Shown: positions 7,922 to 17,872 of the stretch, piece by piece
Layout of the letters: every line of letters begins with the position of its first letter
How positions within the stretch are numbered: position 1 is the stretch's first letter
Origin: RQOF01 sp964461135
Lineage (GTDB): Bacteria; Calditrichota; Calditrichia; RBG-13-44-9
Length of the DNA stretch: 64,000 nt
Reading direction: 5' to 3'
Assembly (NCBI GenBank): GCA_964461135.1
Contig: CAYWTB010000012.1
Location: 1-64,000, forward strand
Notes under the pieces: model-generated
What the model saw: the letters and a program-made list of their open reading frames with translations, nothing else
Database searches by the model: none
Told to the model about the DNA's origin: nothing
Program-made: the position numbers and the translations under genes

Positions 7922-7949
7922 TAAAAAACCCCGGAGGGAAAAACCGGGG
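7922..7949 (-). terminator. Rho-independent terminator of the citrate synthase gene
   Basis: On the minus strand, stem CCCCGG/CCGGGG (7944-7949 with 7929-7934) closes a TTTTTCCCT loop and is followed by TTTTTTAT. It lies about 30 nt past the stop codon. Confidence 0.85.
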
Positions 7950-7977
7950 CCAGATTTATGAACTGAATTAAAAACAA

Positions 7978-9324
7978 CTACTTTCGCTGGGCCATGGGAA
8001 TATACTTTTGTGGTGAAGCAACGTTCTTGTATGCCGGACGAATAATACGTCTGCCATTAATCAATTCTTCGATCCGATGTGCCGACCAGCCAACCACCCG
8101 TGCCATGGCAAAAAGCGGTGTGTAAATGTCCCGCGGAAAACCTAATAAATCGTATACGAAGCCGGAATAGAAGTCAACATTGGGGGAGATGACCTTATTA
8201 GATTTTTTGACCTTCTGGAATAATCCCGGTGAGAGTCTTTCCACATTCAGGTACAGCTGATGCTCATCGGACCGTCCCTTTTGTGCCGCCAGGTCCTTGC
8301 CTTTATTCTTTAGGATAATGGCACGGGGATCTGATTTTGTGTATACGGCATGACCCATTCCGTAGATTAATCCCTGCTTGTCGTGTACTTCGCCTTTAAG
8401 CATTTTTTCCAAATATGTGGAGAGTTCATCGTCGTCATTCCAGTCCTTGACGTTCTCTTTAATATTGTTCATCATATCCATGACATAAGAATTGGCAGCC
8501 CCGTGTAACGGTCCTTTAAGAGAACCTACTGCGGCAGCAATGACTGAATAAGTATCTGTATGACTGGAGGTCACGACGTGCGTGGTGAAAGTCGAATTAT
8601 TTCCCCCGCCATGGTCGGCATGCAGAATCAGGGCCAAATCCAGTAAATCGGCCTCAATCTTGGTGTAACTTCGATCCTGACGCAGCATATACAGGAAGTT
8701 TTCGGCACAGCATAAATCCGGGCTGGGTGGATGAACGAATAGCGATTCACCGTGCAATTTATGGCGCATCGCCTGATAGGAGTAAGCAATAATGGTGGGA
8801 AATTTTGAAATCAGATCCAGGCATTGCCGCACCACATTCGGTATGGCAATATCATCGGGATTGGAGTCTACTCCGAACAGCACAAGGATTACACGCTGTA
8901 ACTTATTCATAACACTCGGACTAGGGAATCCCAGGATGGATGTTTCGTTCAATCCGGGAGGCAGGTTGGTTCTGGCGTTAAGGTATTGCCGGAAATTCTG
9001 CAGTTCATCCTGTGTCGGCAGTTTGCCAAACATCAGAAGGTAAATTACTTCTGTAAAACCGTGACGTTTTTCTTTCTCAATTCCAGTCACCAGGTCATTA
9101 ATATGTATACCCCGGTAATATAATTCCCCTTCGGTTGGTACCACTTCTTCGTCCACAATTTTAAAACCGATAACGCTGGAAATCTGGGTAAGTCCAACCA
9201 GAACCCCCGATCCGTCCTCATTTCGCAGTCCCCGCTTCACCGAATAACGAGTATACAGTTCCCTCTCAATCTCGGCCGTCTGCATAAGCTGATTGGATAC
9301 ATAGTTAATAAAGTTATCAGACAT
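7978..9324 (-). CDS. Citrate synthase
   Basis: 448 residues; condenses acetyl-CoA with oxaloacetate at the entry of the TCA cycle. Active-site motifs are present: LHADHGGGNNSTF (His about 233), GPLHGAAN (catalytic His about 274), MGHAVYTKSDPRA (His about 325) and VDFYSG with the catalytic Asp about 383; the C-terminal arginine motif is RIIRPAY. A 2-methylcitrate synthase activity cannot be excluded. ATG is preceded by AGGAAAG with good spacing. Divergent from polA across 208 bp of very AT-rich DNA; the gene has its own terminator, so it is probably monocistronic. Confidence 0.93.
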   Translation of the reverse strand: MSDNFINYVSNQLMQTAEIERELYTRYSVKRGLRNEDGSGVLVGLTQISSVIGFKIVDEEVVPTEGELYYRGIHINDLVTGIEKEKRHGFTEVIYLLMFGKLPTQDELQNFRQYLNARTNLPPGLNETSILGFPSPSVMNKLQRVILVLFGVDSNPDDIAIPNVVRQCLDLISKFPTIIAYSYQAMRHKLHGESLFVHPPSPDLCCAENFLYMLRQDRSYTKIEADLLDLALILHADHGGGNNSTFTTHVVTSSHTDTYSVIAAAVGSLKGPLHGAANSYVMDMMNNIKENVKDWNDDDELSTYLEKMLKGEVHDKQGLIYGMGHAVYTKSDPRAIILKNKGKDLAAQKGRSDEHQLYLNVERLSPGLFQKVKKSNKVISPNVDFYSGFVYDLLGFPRDIYTPLFAMARVVGWSAHRIEELINGRRIIRPAYKNVASPQKYIPMAQRK

Positions 9325-9532
9325 ACGCTTTCCTCATTTCATTTTTTTAAAATTAGGAATTTTTTTAATTAAAATGTACAATTTTTGAATTTTTTACTGC
9401 ACTAGTAAAATTATTCTTTTAATGACTTTTTTACAAGATTTATTAAAAATAAAGCATCAGAGGAATCAGATTTAGGAATCTTTAGTTTTTTCGTATATAA
9501 TTTTCACTTATATTTAAAAAAATTTTAACAAG

Positions 9533-12262
9533 ATGATAAAAAGTTCTCGTTTATTTTTAATTGATGGTTCAGCGGTTTTTTACCGTTCTCATTTTGCATT
9601 TATCCGTAATCCCCTGATAAATTCCAAAGGGGAAAATACCGGCGCTATCTTTGGCTTTATCAATTCCCTGCTGAAAATTCTCTCTGAAGAGAAACCGGAT
9701 TATATAGCTGTGGTTTTTGATACCAAAGACCCTACCTTTCGACATAAAAAATTTAAAGACTATAAAGCCACCCGTCAGAAGATGCCGGAAGAAATGATAG
9801 CGCAATATCCGCGGATTATTGAACTGGTAAAAGCTTTTAAAATACCCATCATTGAAATGAGCGGATTCGAAGCGGATGATGTGATCGGTACCCTGGCCAG
9901 CCAGGCGGAACAGATCGATATAGAAACATTAATGGTAACAGGCGATAAGGATTTTATGCAGCTCCTCTCCTCTCTGGTCAGGATGTATGTCATCAGACCG
10001 GGCAAGGAGGTTGAAATATGGAACGGTGAAACAGTATCCCAACGCTATGGATTCTCCCCCCAACAGGTTATCGAATTTCTAGCCCTGACGGGAGATAAAA
10101 GCGATAACATCCCGGGAATTCAGGGAATCGGGGAAAAAACCGCCATGGACCTGATTCAGCGGTTTGGGTCTCTGGAAAACCTTTATGAGAATCTCGACCA
10201 GGTCCCCCAGAAAGCTCTTCATCTGAAACTGGTGACAGGCAAGAAGGATGCTTTTCTGTCCAGAGAACTGGTCACCATCGAACGGCATGTTCCCATTCAA
10301 CTCAATCTGGAAGAGATGAAAATGGAAAAAGCGGATGGCCATAAGTTACTCAATTTATTTGAGCAACTTGAATTCCGTTCTCTGATGGAAAAACTGCCGG
10401 AATTTGCAGATGCAACCACCATACAATCGGCTGAACAGACCTCCTCACAAAGCGACTACATACTTGTAAACACGCGTGATCAGCTGGACAGCCTGCTGAG
10501 AGAGCTTCACGCCACCGATTTTTTTGTATTTGATACTGAAACCACCGGACTGAGAGCGTTTGATGCCAGAATTATCGGTATTTCCTTCTGTATAAAATCT
10601 CCCCGGGCATATTATGTCCCCTTTAATGATCCCAATGCCGAGTTCGGTGAAGAAGAGGCACTGCCTTTATTAAAACCGCTTATGGAATCAGAGCGGACCG
10701 GCAAGGGAGGGCAGAATATTAAATTTGACGGGCTGATGCTCAGCCATCACAATGTTCAAATTCGGAATATAACCTTTGACACCATGGTGGCGGATTATTT
10801 GCTCAATCCGGGATCCAGACAACACAATCTTACATCCATGGCGCTGTCTTATCTGAACTACCAGATGATTCCCATTGAAAAACTTATCGGTTCCCGTGGT
10901 AAAAAACAGATAACAATGGCGGAGGTGGATGTTCCACAAGTGAGCCGCTATACCTGTGAGGATGCTGATATTACCTACCGGCTTAAGCAATTACTGGAAA
11001 AGGAGCTCAAAAATACCGGAACCTTTGAGTTGTTTGAAACCGTGGAAATACCGCTGGTTTCCGTGCTGCTGGAGATGGAAAAAACCGGGGTTAAAATAGA
11101 TGTGTCGTTCCTGAATAGAATGTCCCGGGAACTGGAAGAAAATCTGCTGAAACTGGAAAAATCCATTCATGAAAAGGCTGGGAACCGCTTTAATTTAAAT
11201 TCACCCCAGCAACTGGGCAAAATACTGTTTGAGCAGATGGAAATTCATAAGGACCTGGGAAACCGTCGTCCCGCTAAAACCGCCACCGGCCAGTTTTCTA
11301 CTGCCGAACAGACCCTGGAAAAGTATGCCAGTCATCCACTGGTGGAGAAAATACTGGAATACCGTAAGCTGAGTAAACTGAAATCGACCTATGTAGATGC
11401 CCTGCCACAGCTTATCAGTGCGGGCACCGGACGTCTTCATACTTCATTTAACCAGACCGTCACAGCCACCGGACGTTTATCCAGCAGTGATCCGAATTTG
11501 CAAAATATTCCCATCCGGACCGATATCGGACGTCAGATACGGCAGGCCTTTATTCCAGGCAACCCGGCTGATTACATCCTGAGCGCAGATTATTCGCAGA
11601 TTGAATTACGTATGATGGCACACCTGTCAGGGGATCCGGGTTTACGGGATGCCTTCATGAAGGGTGAAGATATTCATGCCACCACCGCCGCGGCCATTTT
11701 CAATATTGCATTAGAAAAGGTTAATGCGGATCATCGCCGCAAAGCGAAGGAAGTGAATTTCGGAATAATCTACGGAATCTCCCAGTATGGTCTGGCTGCT
11801 CGACTGGGCATTTCAGCAGATGAAGCCCAGACGATTATTGATAATTATTTCGCACGTTTTCCGCGGGTGAATGATTATATGACGCACACCATTGCTTTTG
11901 CACTGGAACATAAATACGTAACAACCATCCTGAAGCGCAGGCGTTACCTGCCAGAAATAGAAAGCAAAAACGCCAATGTACGGCAGAACGCAGAGCGCAT
12001 GGCAATTAATACTACAATCCAGGGAAGTGCCGCCGATCTCATCAAACTGGCCATGATCAATATTCAGAGAAAAATTGAGAAAGAACACCTGCAGACCAAA
12101 ATGATTCTGCAGGTACACGATGAACTGGTTTTTGAAGTGAAAACCGCAGAAAAAGAAAAAATCCGTGCGATGGTTAAATATGAAATGGAAAACGCCATTA
12201 AACTTGATGTTCCCATCCGGGTAGATATCGGGGAGGGCAAAAACTGGCTGGAAGCACACTAG
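9533..12262 (+). CDS. DNA polymerase I
   Basis: 909 residues with all three activities. The 5'-nuclease domain is at about 1-290 (GFEADDVIGTLA, TGDKDFMQL, LTGDKSDNIPG). The proofreading domain is intact: FDTETTG (about 332-338), NIKFDG and YTCEDAD, so the acidic residues that are lost in Taq-type enzymes are kept. The polymerase domain has motif A DYSQIELR (about 686), motif B RRKAKEVNFGIIYG (about 735-749) and motif C QVHDELVFE (about 860). Length is normal for a three-domain Pol I. A TATAAT at 9496-9501 may be its -10 box. Confidence 0.97.
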   Translation: MIKSSRLFLIDGSAVFYRSHFAFIRNPLINSKGENTGAIFGFINSLLKILSEEKPDYIAVVFDTKDPTFRHKKFKDYKATRQKMPEEMIAQYPRIIELVKAFKIPIIEMSGFEADDVIGTLASQAEQIDIETLMVTGDKDFMQLLSSLVRMYVIRPGKEVEIWNGETVSQRYGFSPQQVIEFLALTGDKSDNIPGIQGIGEKTAMDLIQRFGSLENLYENLDQVPQKALHLKLVTGKKDAFLSRELVTIERHVPIQLNLEEMKMEKADGHKLLNLFEQLEFRSLMEKLPEFADATTIQSAEQTSSQSDYILVNTRDQLDSLLRELHATDFFVFDTETTGLRAFDARIIGISFCIKSPRAYYVPFNDPNAEFGEEEALPLLKPLMESERTGKGGQNIKFDGLMLSHHNVQIRNITFDTMVADYLLNPGSRQHNLTSMALSYLNYQMIPIEKLIGSRGKKQITMAEVDVPQVSRYTCEDADITYRLKQLLEKELKNTGTFELFETVEIPLVSVLLEMEKTGVKIDVSFLNRMSRELEENLLKLEKSIHEKAGNRFNLNSPQQLGKILFEQMEIHKDLGNRRPAKTATGQFSTAEQTLEKYASHPLVEKILEYRKLSKLKSTYVDALPQLISAGTGRLHTSFNQTVTATGRLSSSDPNLQNIPIRTDIGRQIRQAFIPGNPADYILSADYSQIELRMMAHLSGDPGLRDAFMKGEDIHATTAAAIFNIALEKVNADHRRKAKEVNFGIIYGISQYGLAARLGISADEAQTIIDNYFARFPRVNDYMTHTIAFALEHKYVTTILKRRRYLPEIESKNANVRQNAERMAINTTIQGSAADLIKLAMINIQRKIEKEHLQTKMILQVHDELVFEVKTAEKEKIRAMVKYEMENAIKLDVPIRVDIGEGKNWLEAH

Positions 12263-12363
12263 GTTCCTGATACGGGCCGTGGAAATAAGGTGTTGTTCCG
12301 GACACTTTTTGCTTTAAGGTTTCTGGCTCCTTGCGTCTATAAAAAAGAGGATATTTAGCTGAT

Positions 12364-13437
12364 ATGATTCACACCAGAGAAATTATGATCCGTGAAAATA
12401 GAATTATAATTGTATTGCTGGGGGTATTGACGGTAATTGCAGTGGGATTTGTGTTATATCAGATCCGCTCCATCATCTTGCCTTTTTCCCTGGCTGTCTT
12501 TATCAGTTATCTGATCAATCCGGTTGTTCAGTTTTTCGAAAATCGACATATCCCCCCTTTTCTGTCTATTATTCTGGCATTGATCATAACTTTTCTCTTG
12601 CTGAATCTGTTCGGTGTTCTGATTTATACCAGTATCCGGTCATTTGCTTCCGAATTTCCAAAATACAGCCAGAGACTGAATGTTTTATTGTATCAAATAC
12701 TGGATTTTCTCAAAATTCCGAGGGATGCCTTCAGCGGGCAGGATTATAAACAAGACAGACTTCAAATTCTAACGTCCATTCAAAGTCTGTCCCTGAACAG
12801 GATTATCCTGAATACCCTCGGTTCACTTCTGAATTTCATGTCTAATTCTCTGCTGGTACTGCTCTTTCTGCTCTTTATCCTGATCGGCCGCAATCAGCTG
12901 ATAAAGAAAGTGCAGGTGGCGTTTGAAGCACAGACTGCATTACGGCTCGCCGGAATGCTGACAAATATTAATAACCAGATCCAGCGGTATTTGATCGCCA
13001 AAAGCATAATCAGCCTGGCAACCGGTGTGCTGTTTTTTATCGTATTGCAATCCTTCGGTGTTGAATTCGCCATCATCTGGGGACTGCTTGCATTTTTGCT
13101 TAACTTTATTCCCAATATCGGATCCATTATTGCCACCATTTTGCCATTGTTGATCGGTTTTATCCAGTTTGGCAGCCTAGGTAAATTATTCTGGATTGCT
13201 TTGTTTCTCAGCACTATTCAGATTGTGATCGGTAATTTTCTGGATCCCCGCATTGTGGGCCGCAGTCTGAATCTCAGTCCACTGGTTGTTCTGTTCTCTT
13301 TAATGTTTTGTGGGTGGTTGTGGGGTGTCATCGGTATGTTTCTGGCAGTACCCATATCGGTGATTGTTAAAATTATTTTTGAAAACATGAAATCGTTACG
13401 CTTCATGAGTATCCTGATGAGCCATTCGTCCGCTTAG
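12364..13437 (+). CDS. AI-2E family transporter (PerM/TqsA type)
   Basis: 357 residues with about eight hydrophobic segments. There is an N-terminal pair, LAVFISYLINPVV, a helix-rich cytoplasmic middle (about 95-160), then paired helices near FNFIPNIGSIIATILPLLIGF and a C-terminal PRIVGRSLNLSPLVVL plus GMFLAVP, the signature of the family. Members export autoinducer-2 in E. coli (TqsA) or act as Na+/H+ antiporters and permeases elsewhere; the substrate here is unknown. Lies 101 nt downstream of polA in the same direction. An alternative start is the Met at residue 8. Confidence 0.85.
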   Translation: MIHTREIMIRENRIIIVLLGVLTVIAVGFVLYQIRSIILPFSLAVFISYLINPVVQFFENRHIPPFLSIILALIITFLLLNLFGVLIYTSIRSFASEFPKYSQRLNVLLYQILDFLKIPRDAFSGQDYKQDRLQILTSIQSLSLNRIILNTLGSLLNFMSNSLLVLLFLLFILIGRNQLIKKVQVAFEAQTALRLAGMLTNINNQIQRYLIAKSIISLATGVLFFIVLQSFGVEFAIIWGLLAFLLNFIPNIGSIIATILPLLIGFIQFGSLGKLFWIALFLSTIQIVIGNFLDPRIVGRSLNLSPLVVLFSLMFCGWLWGVIGMFLAVPISVIVKIIFENMKSLRFMSILMSHSSA

Positions 13438-13463
13438 CTGTTTTGTCTCTCCCGCCTCATTTA

Positions 13464-14174
13464 TTATTCCGGCATAATTCCCTCTTCTTTGAAACTGTAA
13501 TATCCTTCCGCTCCGATGATGATATGATCCAGTACCGGAATGTCCAGCAATTTTCCTGATTGGAAAAGTCTCTGTGTTATATTGCGGTCTTCCGTGGAGG
13601 GTGATGTTTCACCGGATGGATGGTTGTGCATAAGGATTACGGATGCGGCCAGATCCAGGATGGCGGTCTGGAAGACTTCACGGGGATGGACCAGTGAGGC
13701 GTTGAGGGTACCCTCCGATACCCGGAAATCCCGCATCAGGATATTGGCACTGTTGAGAAGGATGACCATAAAGATTTCTTTTTTCAGGTGTCCCAGGTGC
13801 GGTCCATATTTTTGAAAGACGATTTCGGGGGAGGTAATTTTCAGTTTGTTTGAGCCCGGAAGAGCGGAAATCCTTCGGGCAATTTCGAAGCAGGCCGCCA
13901 GGGTTACTGCCTTGGTACTGCCTATCCCTTTTAATTGTAAGAACTTGCGGAAATCCAGTTGAGACAGGGAATGCAATTCCCCCAGTTGATTGAGAATGGT
14001 TTTGGCCAGATCAACTGCCGTTTGCCGCTGGCTGCCGGTCCTGAATAGAATAGCCAGCAGCTCGGAATTGGATAAGTATTCCGGCCCCAGGCTGATGAGT
14101 TTCTCCCGCGGACGTTCGTCCTCCGGCCAGTCCTTGATTCTCGTCCGGTAAAAAGCTGGTTCTTCAATCTTCAT
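13464..14174 (-). CDS. RadC/JAMM-domain protein (UPF0758)
   Basis: 236 residues. An N-terminal helix-hairpin-helix region (LLAILFRTGSQ, LKGIGSTKAV, about 40-90) is followed by a JAMM metalloprotease-like domain with HNHPSGETSPSTED (about 181-194). The His-x-His and downstream Asp metal ligands are present. The historical DNA-repair assignment of RadC is not well supported experimentally, so the cellular role stays open. Convergent with the AI-2E gene, 26 nt apart. Confidence 0.92.
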   Translation of the reverse strand: MKIEEPAFYRTRIKDWPEDERPREKLISLGPEYLSNSELLAILFRTGSQRQTAVDLAKTILNQLGELHSLSQLDFRKFLQLKGIGSTKAVTLAACFEIARRISALPGSNKLKITSPEIVFQKYGPHLGHLKKEIFMVILLNSANILMRDFRVSEGTLNASLVHPREVFQTAILDLAASVILMHNHPSGETSPSTEDRNITQRLFQSGKLLDIPVLDHIIIGAEGYYSFKEEGIMPE

Positions 14175-14511
14175 TTTTTCCTCCCTCCTGTTTATATCTC
14201 CCCGGAATATAAAACTGGTAAAATTTGTAAAAAGAAAAATGTGGTAGCGAAATCCTCCCGGCTCCCTCCCGTAAAGTTATTAGTCCCTTTTGATCCGAAT
14301 AATGAATATTAAAAATTCATGAATTTTTACGATAATGCCACAAAAGTGCCTGTTCTATAATATGAAATTTATGATCGTTAAAAGGAAGACCATTATTCTG
14401 CCTTCGTTCTCAGTCTTCCTTCCATCTGACCCCTTAGGAAAAAATCATTCCGATCCGGAAAGAAAGAGTCAAAATTTTTCAGTTAACCATAAACATGAAC
14501 ATTTTGTCCGG

Positions 14512-14919
14512 CTAGTTTTGCCGGTTTTCTTCAAACCATTTCCGGATATAAGCCACAATGTCCTGAGTATTGGTACCCGGGCCGAAGAGTTTTCCCACAC
14601 CCATGGTACTTAATTTGTCCATATCCTCCTCTGGAATGATCCCGCCGCCGGTCAATAAAACATTATCCAGCTCTTTTTCTTTCATGAGGTGCAGAATTTT
14701 GGGAAAAAGTGTCATGTGGGCACCGGAAAGAATGCTGAGTGCCACCACATCCACATCCTCCTGCAAGGCAGTTTCCACAATCATCTCAGCGGTCTGGCGC
14801 AGGCCGGTGTAAATTACTTCCATGCCGGCATCACGCAATGCAGCAGCAACCACTTTGGCACCACGGTCATGACCATCAAGACCCGGTTTGGCAACCAGTA
14901 CACGAATCTTTCGCTCCAT
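14512..14919 (-). CDS. Methylmalonyl-CoA mutase, B12-binding small subunit
   Basis: 135 residues, a stand-alone cobalamin-binding domain. The adenosylcobalamin motif DGHDRG (Asp15, His17, Gly20) supplies the lower axial histidine; SILSGAH and TGGGIIP are the other B12-binding loops. With the large subunit it interconverts succinyl-CoA and methylmalonyl-CoA in propionate metabolism. The catalytic subunit is encoded about 21 kb away at 36448-38112, on the other strand, so the two are not co-transcribed. Length matches other separate C-terminal subunits. Confidence 0.93.
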   Translation of the reverse strand: MERKIRVLVAKPGLDGHDRGAKVVAAALRDAGMEVIYTGLRQTAEMIVETALQEDVDVVALSILSGAHMTLFPKILHLMKEKELDNVLLTGGGIIPEEDMDKLSTMGVGKLFGPGTNTQDIVAYIRKWFEENRQN

Positions 14920-15561
14920 ATATCATCCTGTATAGATTACAATGAAACCTTATTCTTAAATCATATATGACAAATATATCTTCTTTAGCTTTAATAATCA
15001 ACAATCAAACAACACTTTATTCCTGACAGGAATAATAATTATGTTTCACCACAGCAGCGGATTTGTCGGGACACTGAGATAGATATGTGAAATGATTCCA
15101 CATTGTAAAAGTCTGGTAGATTTGTATGGTAACATCCGGAATTTCTGCACCTGCACGCAGTCCTTATTATCTCCAGAATCCTGATCCCGGATATATTGCA
15201 GGCAGATTTTACTTTCATTGAGTAACCACTTAAAATAAGGTGACAGGTTGTGCCCAAAAACAGCCAGACCCGTTTTTTTACGTCCGGGTTCCGGTTTATT
15301 GCCTGCCGGCAGAGCTCTACTGTCCTGAGCTGTGGTTGACCATTGAATCAGAGAGAGCCGATTAGGATCGACCTGGCAAGAAGACCGGAACGCATAAAAC
15401 CGGCGACAAGAACCGTTAATTGAATTTTTGCGCCTGGGAGAATAGAAAGCATTGGGAACACCCTTCTGTAGCACTACCGGCAGTTACATAATCATAAATT
15501 ATATTATTCAAATCACTACATTAATATATTATATTTTACATTTATATTTATTTTTATCATA
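14920..15561. other. Intergenic region between divergent genes
   Basis: About 640 bp without a supported gene. A minus-strand open frame at 15046-15474 has no recognisable family features, no clear ribosome binding site and a composition resembling random translation. The right part (15490-15650) is very AT-rich promoter-type DNA. Confidence 0.5.
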
Positions 15562-15590
15562 TTGACAAATTTCCACTTAAAATGTATATT
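15562..15590 (+). promoter_or_regulatory. Near-consensus sigma-70-type promoter of the porin-cytochrome operon
   Basis: TTGACA (15562-15567) and TATATT (15585-15590) are separated by exactly 17 nt. This would give a leader of about 60 nt before the porin-like gene. No operator is obvious. Confidence 0.6.
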
Positions 15591-15659
15591 AAATTTATTG
15601 TGAAATGATTTATTTATTAAATACATCTAAATTTCACTAAAAAAACAGTCAGGGTGCTT

Positions 15660-16916
15660 ATGAAAAGATCAATACTGTTTTTGACCATCCTTTTGACCTT
15701 CCTTTTTCTGTGCACAGCTTTTTCCCAGGTAAACTACAATGGATGGTGGCAGAGTAACCTGTATGTTTTTCAGGATCTGCAGGAAAACAGCTACTATAAT
15801 TTCTACCAGGGACTTCAATTCCGGCTGTCTCCGGAAAGCAATGAAGATCTTTACCTGAATACCTTCTTGCGCGTTGCACACCGGGATGATTTGAACGAAT
15901 GGGAAGAGCGAGTTTATAATCTCTATGGAAACTGGACTATCGATCAAAATTATCAGGTTCGATTGGGACGTCAGTTCCTTTATCGAGGTGTCATCAACGG
16001 AACTATGGATGCGGTTACACTAACAGGCCGGTTTGCCAAGAATTTGCAACTATCTGCTGTGGTTGGAACGGAAGCCCCTTTCAACCGCGAAATGAAATTG
16101 ACCAGCTGGAATGAAGGTGGGGCAGTGGGTGGATTCGCATCTTACCGCATGCCCTGGAACAACACCCTCGAAGTCAGTTATTTCCAGAAAACCCGGAAAC
16201 CGGAACTAAAGGACCAGGAGGCAGATATCACCAGCGAATTATACTGGCAACAACTGGGGGCTACTCTGGTGGGCTATTTTAACCGGCGCCTTAATTATTA
16301 TGTACGGTTAGATTATAACCTGCTTAAGGAAAGTTACCAGACGCTTCGCGGGCGTTTAACGTATTTTCAGGACCGTTGGTCGCTCACTGCGGAATATAAC
16401 AGCCAGCGACCCAGAATTTATGAGGATTCATTCTTCAATATTTTCGAAGTATTTGCTCACAATCAGATCCGGGCTGCTTTTCAATACCGTATAAAGAATT
16501 ATGACCTCGGATTACAGTTAATCCATACTGCCTATAATGTCTCCGATTTCTATATCCTGTTTAAGGATAAAAAAGATAATAATGATGTACGAATGGTGGG
16601 CAGTGTCGGTTATAACAAATTTGGTACAGTCGGTATTATTTATCAAACCGGATTCGGCGGTGAGAATATTGGCTACTTTGCTGACCTCCACTATAATATT
16701 TTATCCAATCTTACCTTCCGGCTCTTCAACAGTTACTATAATTATGAGAGAGCAACCACCAATATCGGTGAAGATGCCCTGGCGTTTATGGCGGGTCTGG
16801 GATACCGGCTGAATAAACGTCTTATGCTGGACGGAGAGTTACAGCAATCCAGTAACAATCTTTACAAAAATGATCTTCGCGGCCTGTTAAGGTTCACCTA
16901 TTTATTCGGGAACTAG
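15660..16916 (+). CDS. Outer-membrane beta-barrel protein of a putative porin-cytochrome conduit
   Basis: About 418 residues. A signal peptide (MKRSILFLTILLTFLFLCTAFSQ) is followed throughout by alternating-residue aromatic/polar strands typical of a porin barrel (for example YYNFYQGLQFRLS, YQVRLGRQFLYRG, NYYVRLDYNLL, LRGLLRFTYLFGN at the C-terminus). No catalytic motif. ATG at 15660 is preferred over GTG at 15654 because AGGG (15651-15654) is at usable spacing. The two following genes encode multihaem c-type cytochromes, one periplasmic and one lipoprotein, the arrangement found in porin-cytochrome (PCC) electron conduits, in which the barrel sheathes the haem wire. Assignment as PCC porin is inference from context. 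Confidence 0.72.
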   Translation: MKRSILFLTILLTFLFLCTAFSQVNYNGWWQSNLYVFQDLQENSYYNFYQGLQFRLSPESNEDLYLNTFLRVAHRDDLNEWEERVYNLYGNWTIDQNYQVRLGRQFLYRGVINGTMDAVTLTGRFAKNLQLSAVVGTEAPFNREMKLTSWNEGGAVGGFASYRMPWNNTLEVSYFQKTRKPELKDQEADITSELYWQQLGATLVGYFNRRLNYYVRLDYNLLKESYQTLRGRLTYFQDRWSLTAEYNSQRPRIYEDSFFNIFEVFAHNQIRAAFQYRIKNYDLGLQLIHTAYNVSDFYILFKDKKDNNDVRMVGSVGYNKFGTVGIIYQTGFGGENIGYFADLHYNILSNLTFRLFNSYYNYERATTNIGEDALAFMAGLGYRLNKRLMLDGELQQSSNNLYKNDLRGLLRFTYLFGN

Positions 16917-16984
16917 TGGCAAAAGGAATGACAGATCATTTATAAACCGATAAGAATGATTGAAAGACCTGGAGACATAAAGAG

Positions 16985-17860
16985 ATGAAAAATCACTTAA
17001 AATTTATCATGTCCATCATGCTAATTTTCCTGGTCCTTTTCTATTTCTCAGCTATTGCTGAGAAAGAAACGTCCGGGCTCATCTTTTCCCACAAGAAGCA
17101 TGTTGTTGATAATGATTTAAGTTGTGAAACCTGTCATGGCGCAGTAGAAAACAGCCGGAGCGGAGCGGATAATCTGCTTCCTGCTATGGAGGTGTGCGGA
17201 AACTGTCATGATATTGAATCTACTGATAATTGCAAAATCTGCCACAGTAATCCGGAGAATCCGCAATATGCACCCCGGGTGAAAGATTACTTTCCTCTTT
17301 TTTCCCACAAAATGCATCTGGCTGCTGGCCTGGACTGTGCCTCCTGTCATGCTGAAATGCAGAATAAAACCACGGCGGAACCCTATGTATTACCGGTAAT
17401 GGTAAACTGCCAGCAGTGTCATAGCGAGAGAAAGGTGATCCCTCAATCCCATGTACCGAATTATTATCATATCCATGGGGACGACGCCAGAACGAACCTG
17501 AACGAGGTTACCGCATCCCAGAAATGTGTTACCTGCCATAGCAACCGTTTCTGCCAGAACTGCCATGAAGGTGATAACCTGGATCGCAAAACTCATCCGT
17601 TGAATTATGAATTTACTCATTCACTGGATGCGCGGGGAAAAGAAAGAGACTGCACGGTTTGTCATACCGATCGTTCATTCTGTAAGGAATGCCACCAGCA
17701 GAACTTTATTATGCCGTTTAATCATGTGGCAGGCTGGGCTATTCCCTTTGCAGGAGGAACGCACCAGTTTGAAGCGCAAAATGATTTGGAAAATTGCATG
17801 AGTTGCCATTCTGGCAATGCTGAGCAAACCTGCCAGAAAAGCGGTTGTCATACTAAATAA
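16985..17860 (+). CDS. Periplasmic multihaem c-type cytochrome
   Basis: 291 residues with an N-terminal signal peptide (FLVLFYFSAIAEKETSG region) and no lipobox. Ten CxxCH haem sites can be counted (CETCH, CGNCH, CKICH, CASCH, CQQCH, CVTCH, CQNCH, CTVCH, CKECH, CMSCH) plus one CxxxxCH (CQKSGCH near the C-terminus), so up to 11 haems. Repeated FSHKKH/FSHKMH-type histidines can serve as distal ligands. Likely relays electrons across the periplasm to the outer-membrane partners. Lies 68 nt after the barrel gene and 12 nt before the lipoprotein cytochrome gene. Confidence 0.88.
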   Translation: MKNHLKFIMSIMLIFLVLFYFSAIAEKETSGLIFSHKKHVVDNDLSCETCHGAVENSRSGADNLLPAMEVCGNCHDIESTDNCKICHSNPENPQYAPRVKDYFPLFSHKMHLAAGLDCASCHAEMQNKTTAEPYVLPVMVNCQQCHSERKVIPQSHVPNYYHIHGDDARTNLNEVTASQKCVTCHSNRFCQNCHEGDNLDRKTHPLNYEFTHSLDARGKERDCTVCHTDRSFCKECHQQNFIMPFNHVAGWAIPFAGGTHQFEAQNDLENCMSCHSGNAEQTCQKSGCHTK

Positions 17861-17872
17861 GGGTATAAGAGA

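Noticed and set aside
7398..7961. Several short open frames around tRNA-Sec
   Set aside because: They overlap the tRNA gene or the word-rich non-coding tract and have no protein-like features.
15046..15474. 142-codon minus-strand open frame between mcmA2 and the porin gene
   Set aside because: No family resemblance, no clear ribosome binding site, random-like composition; overlaps promoter-type DNA.
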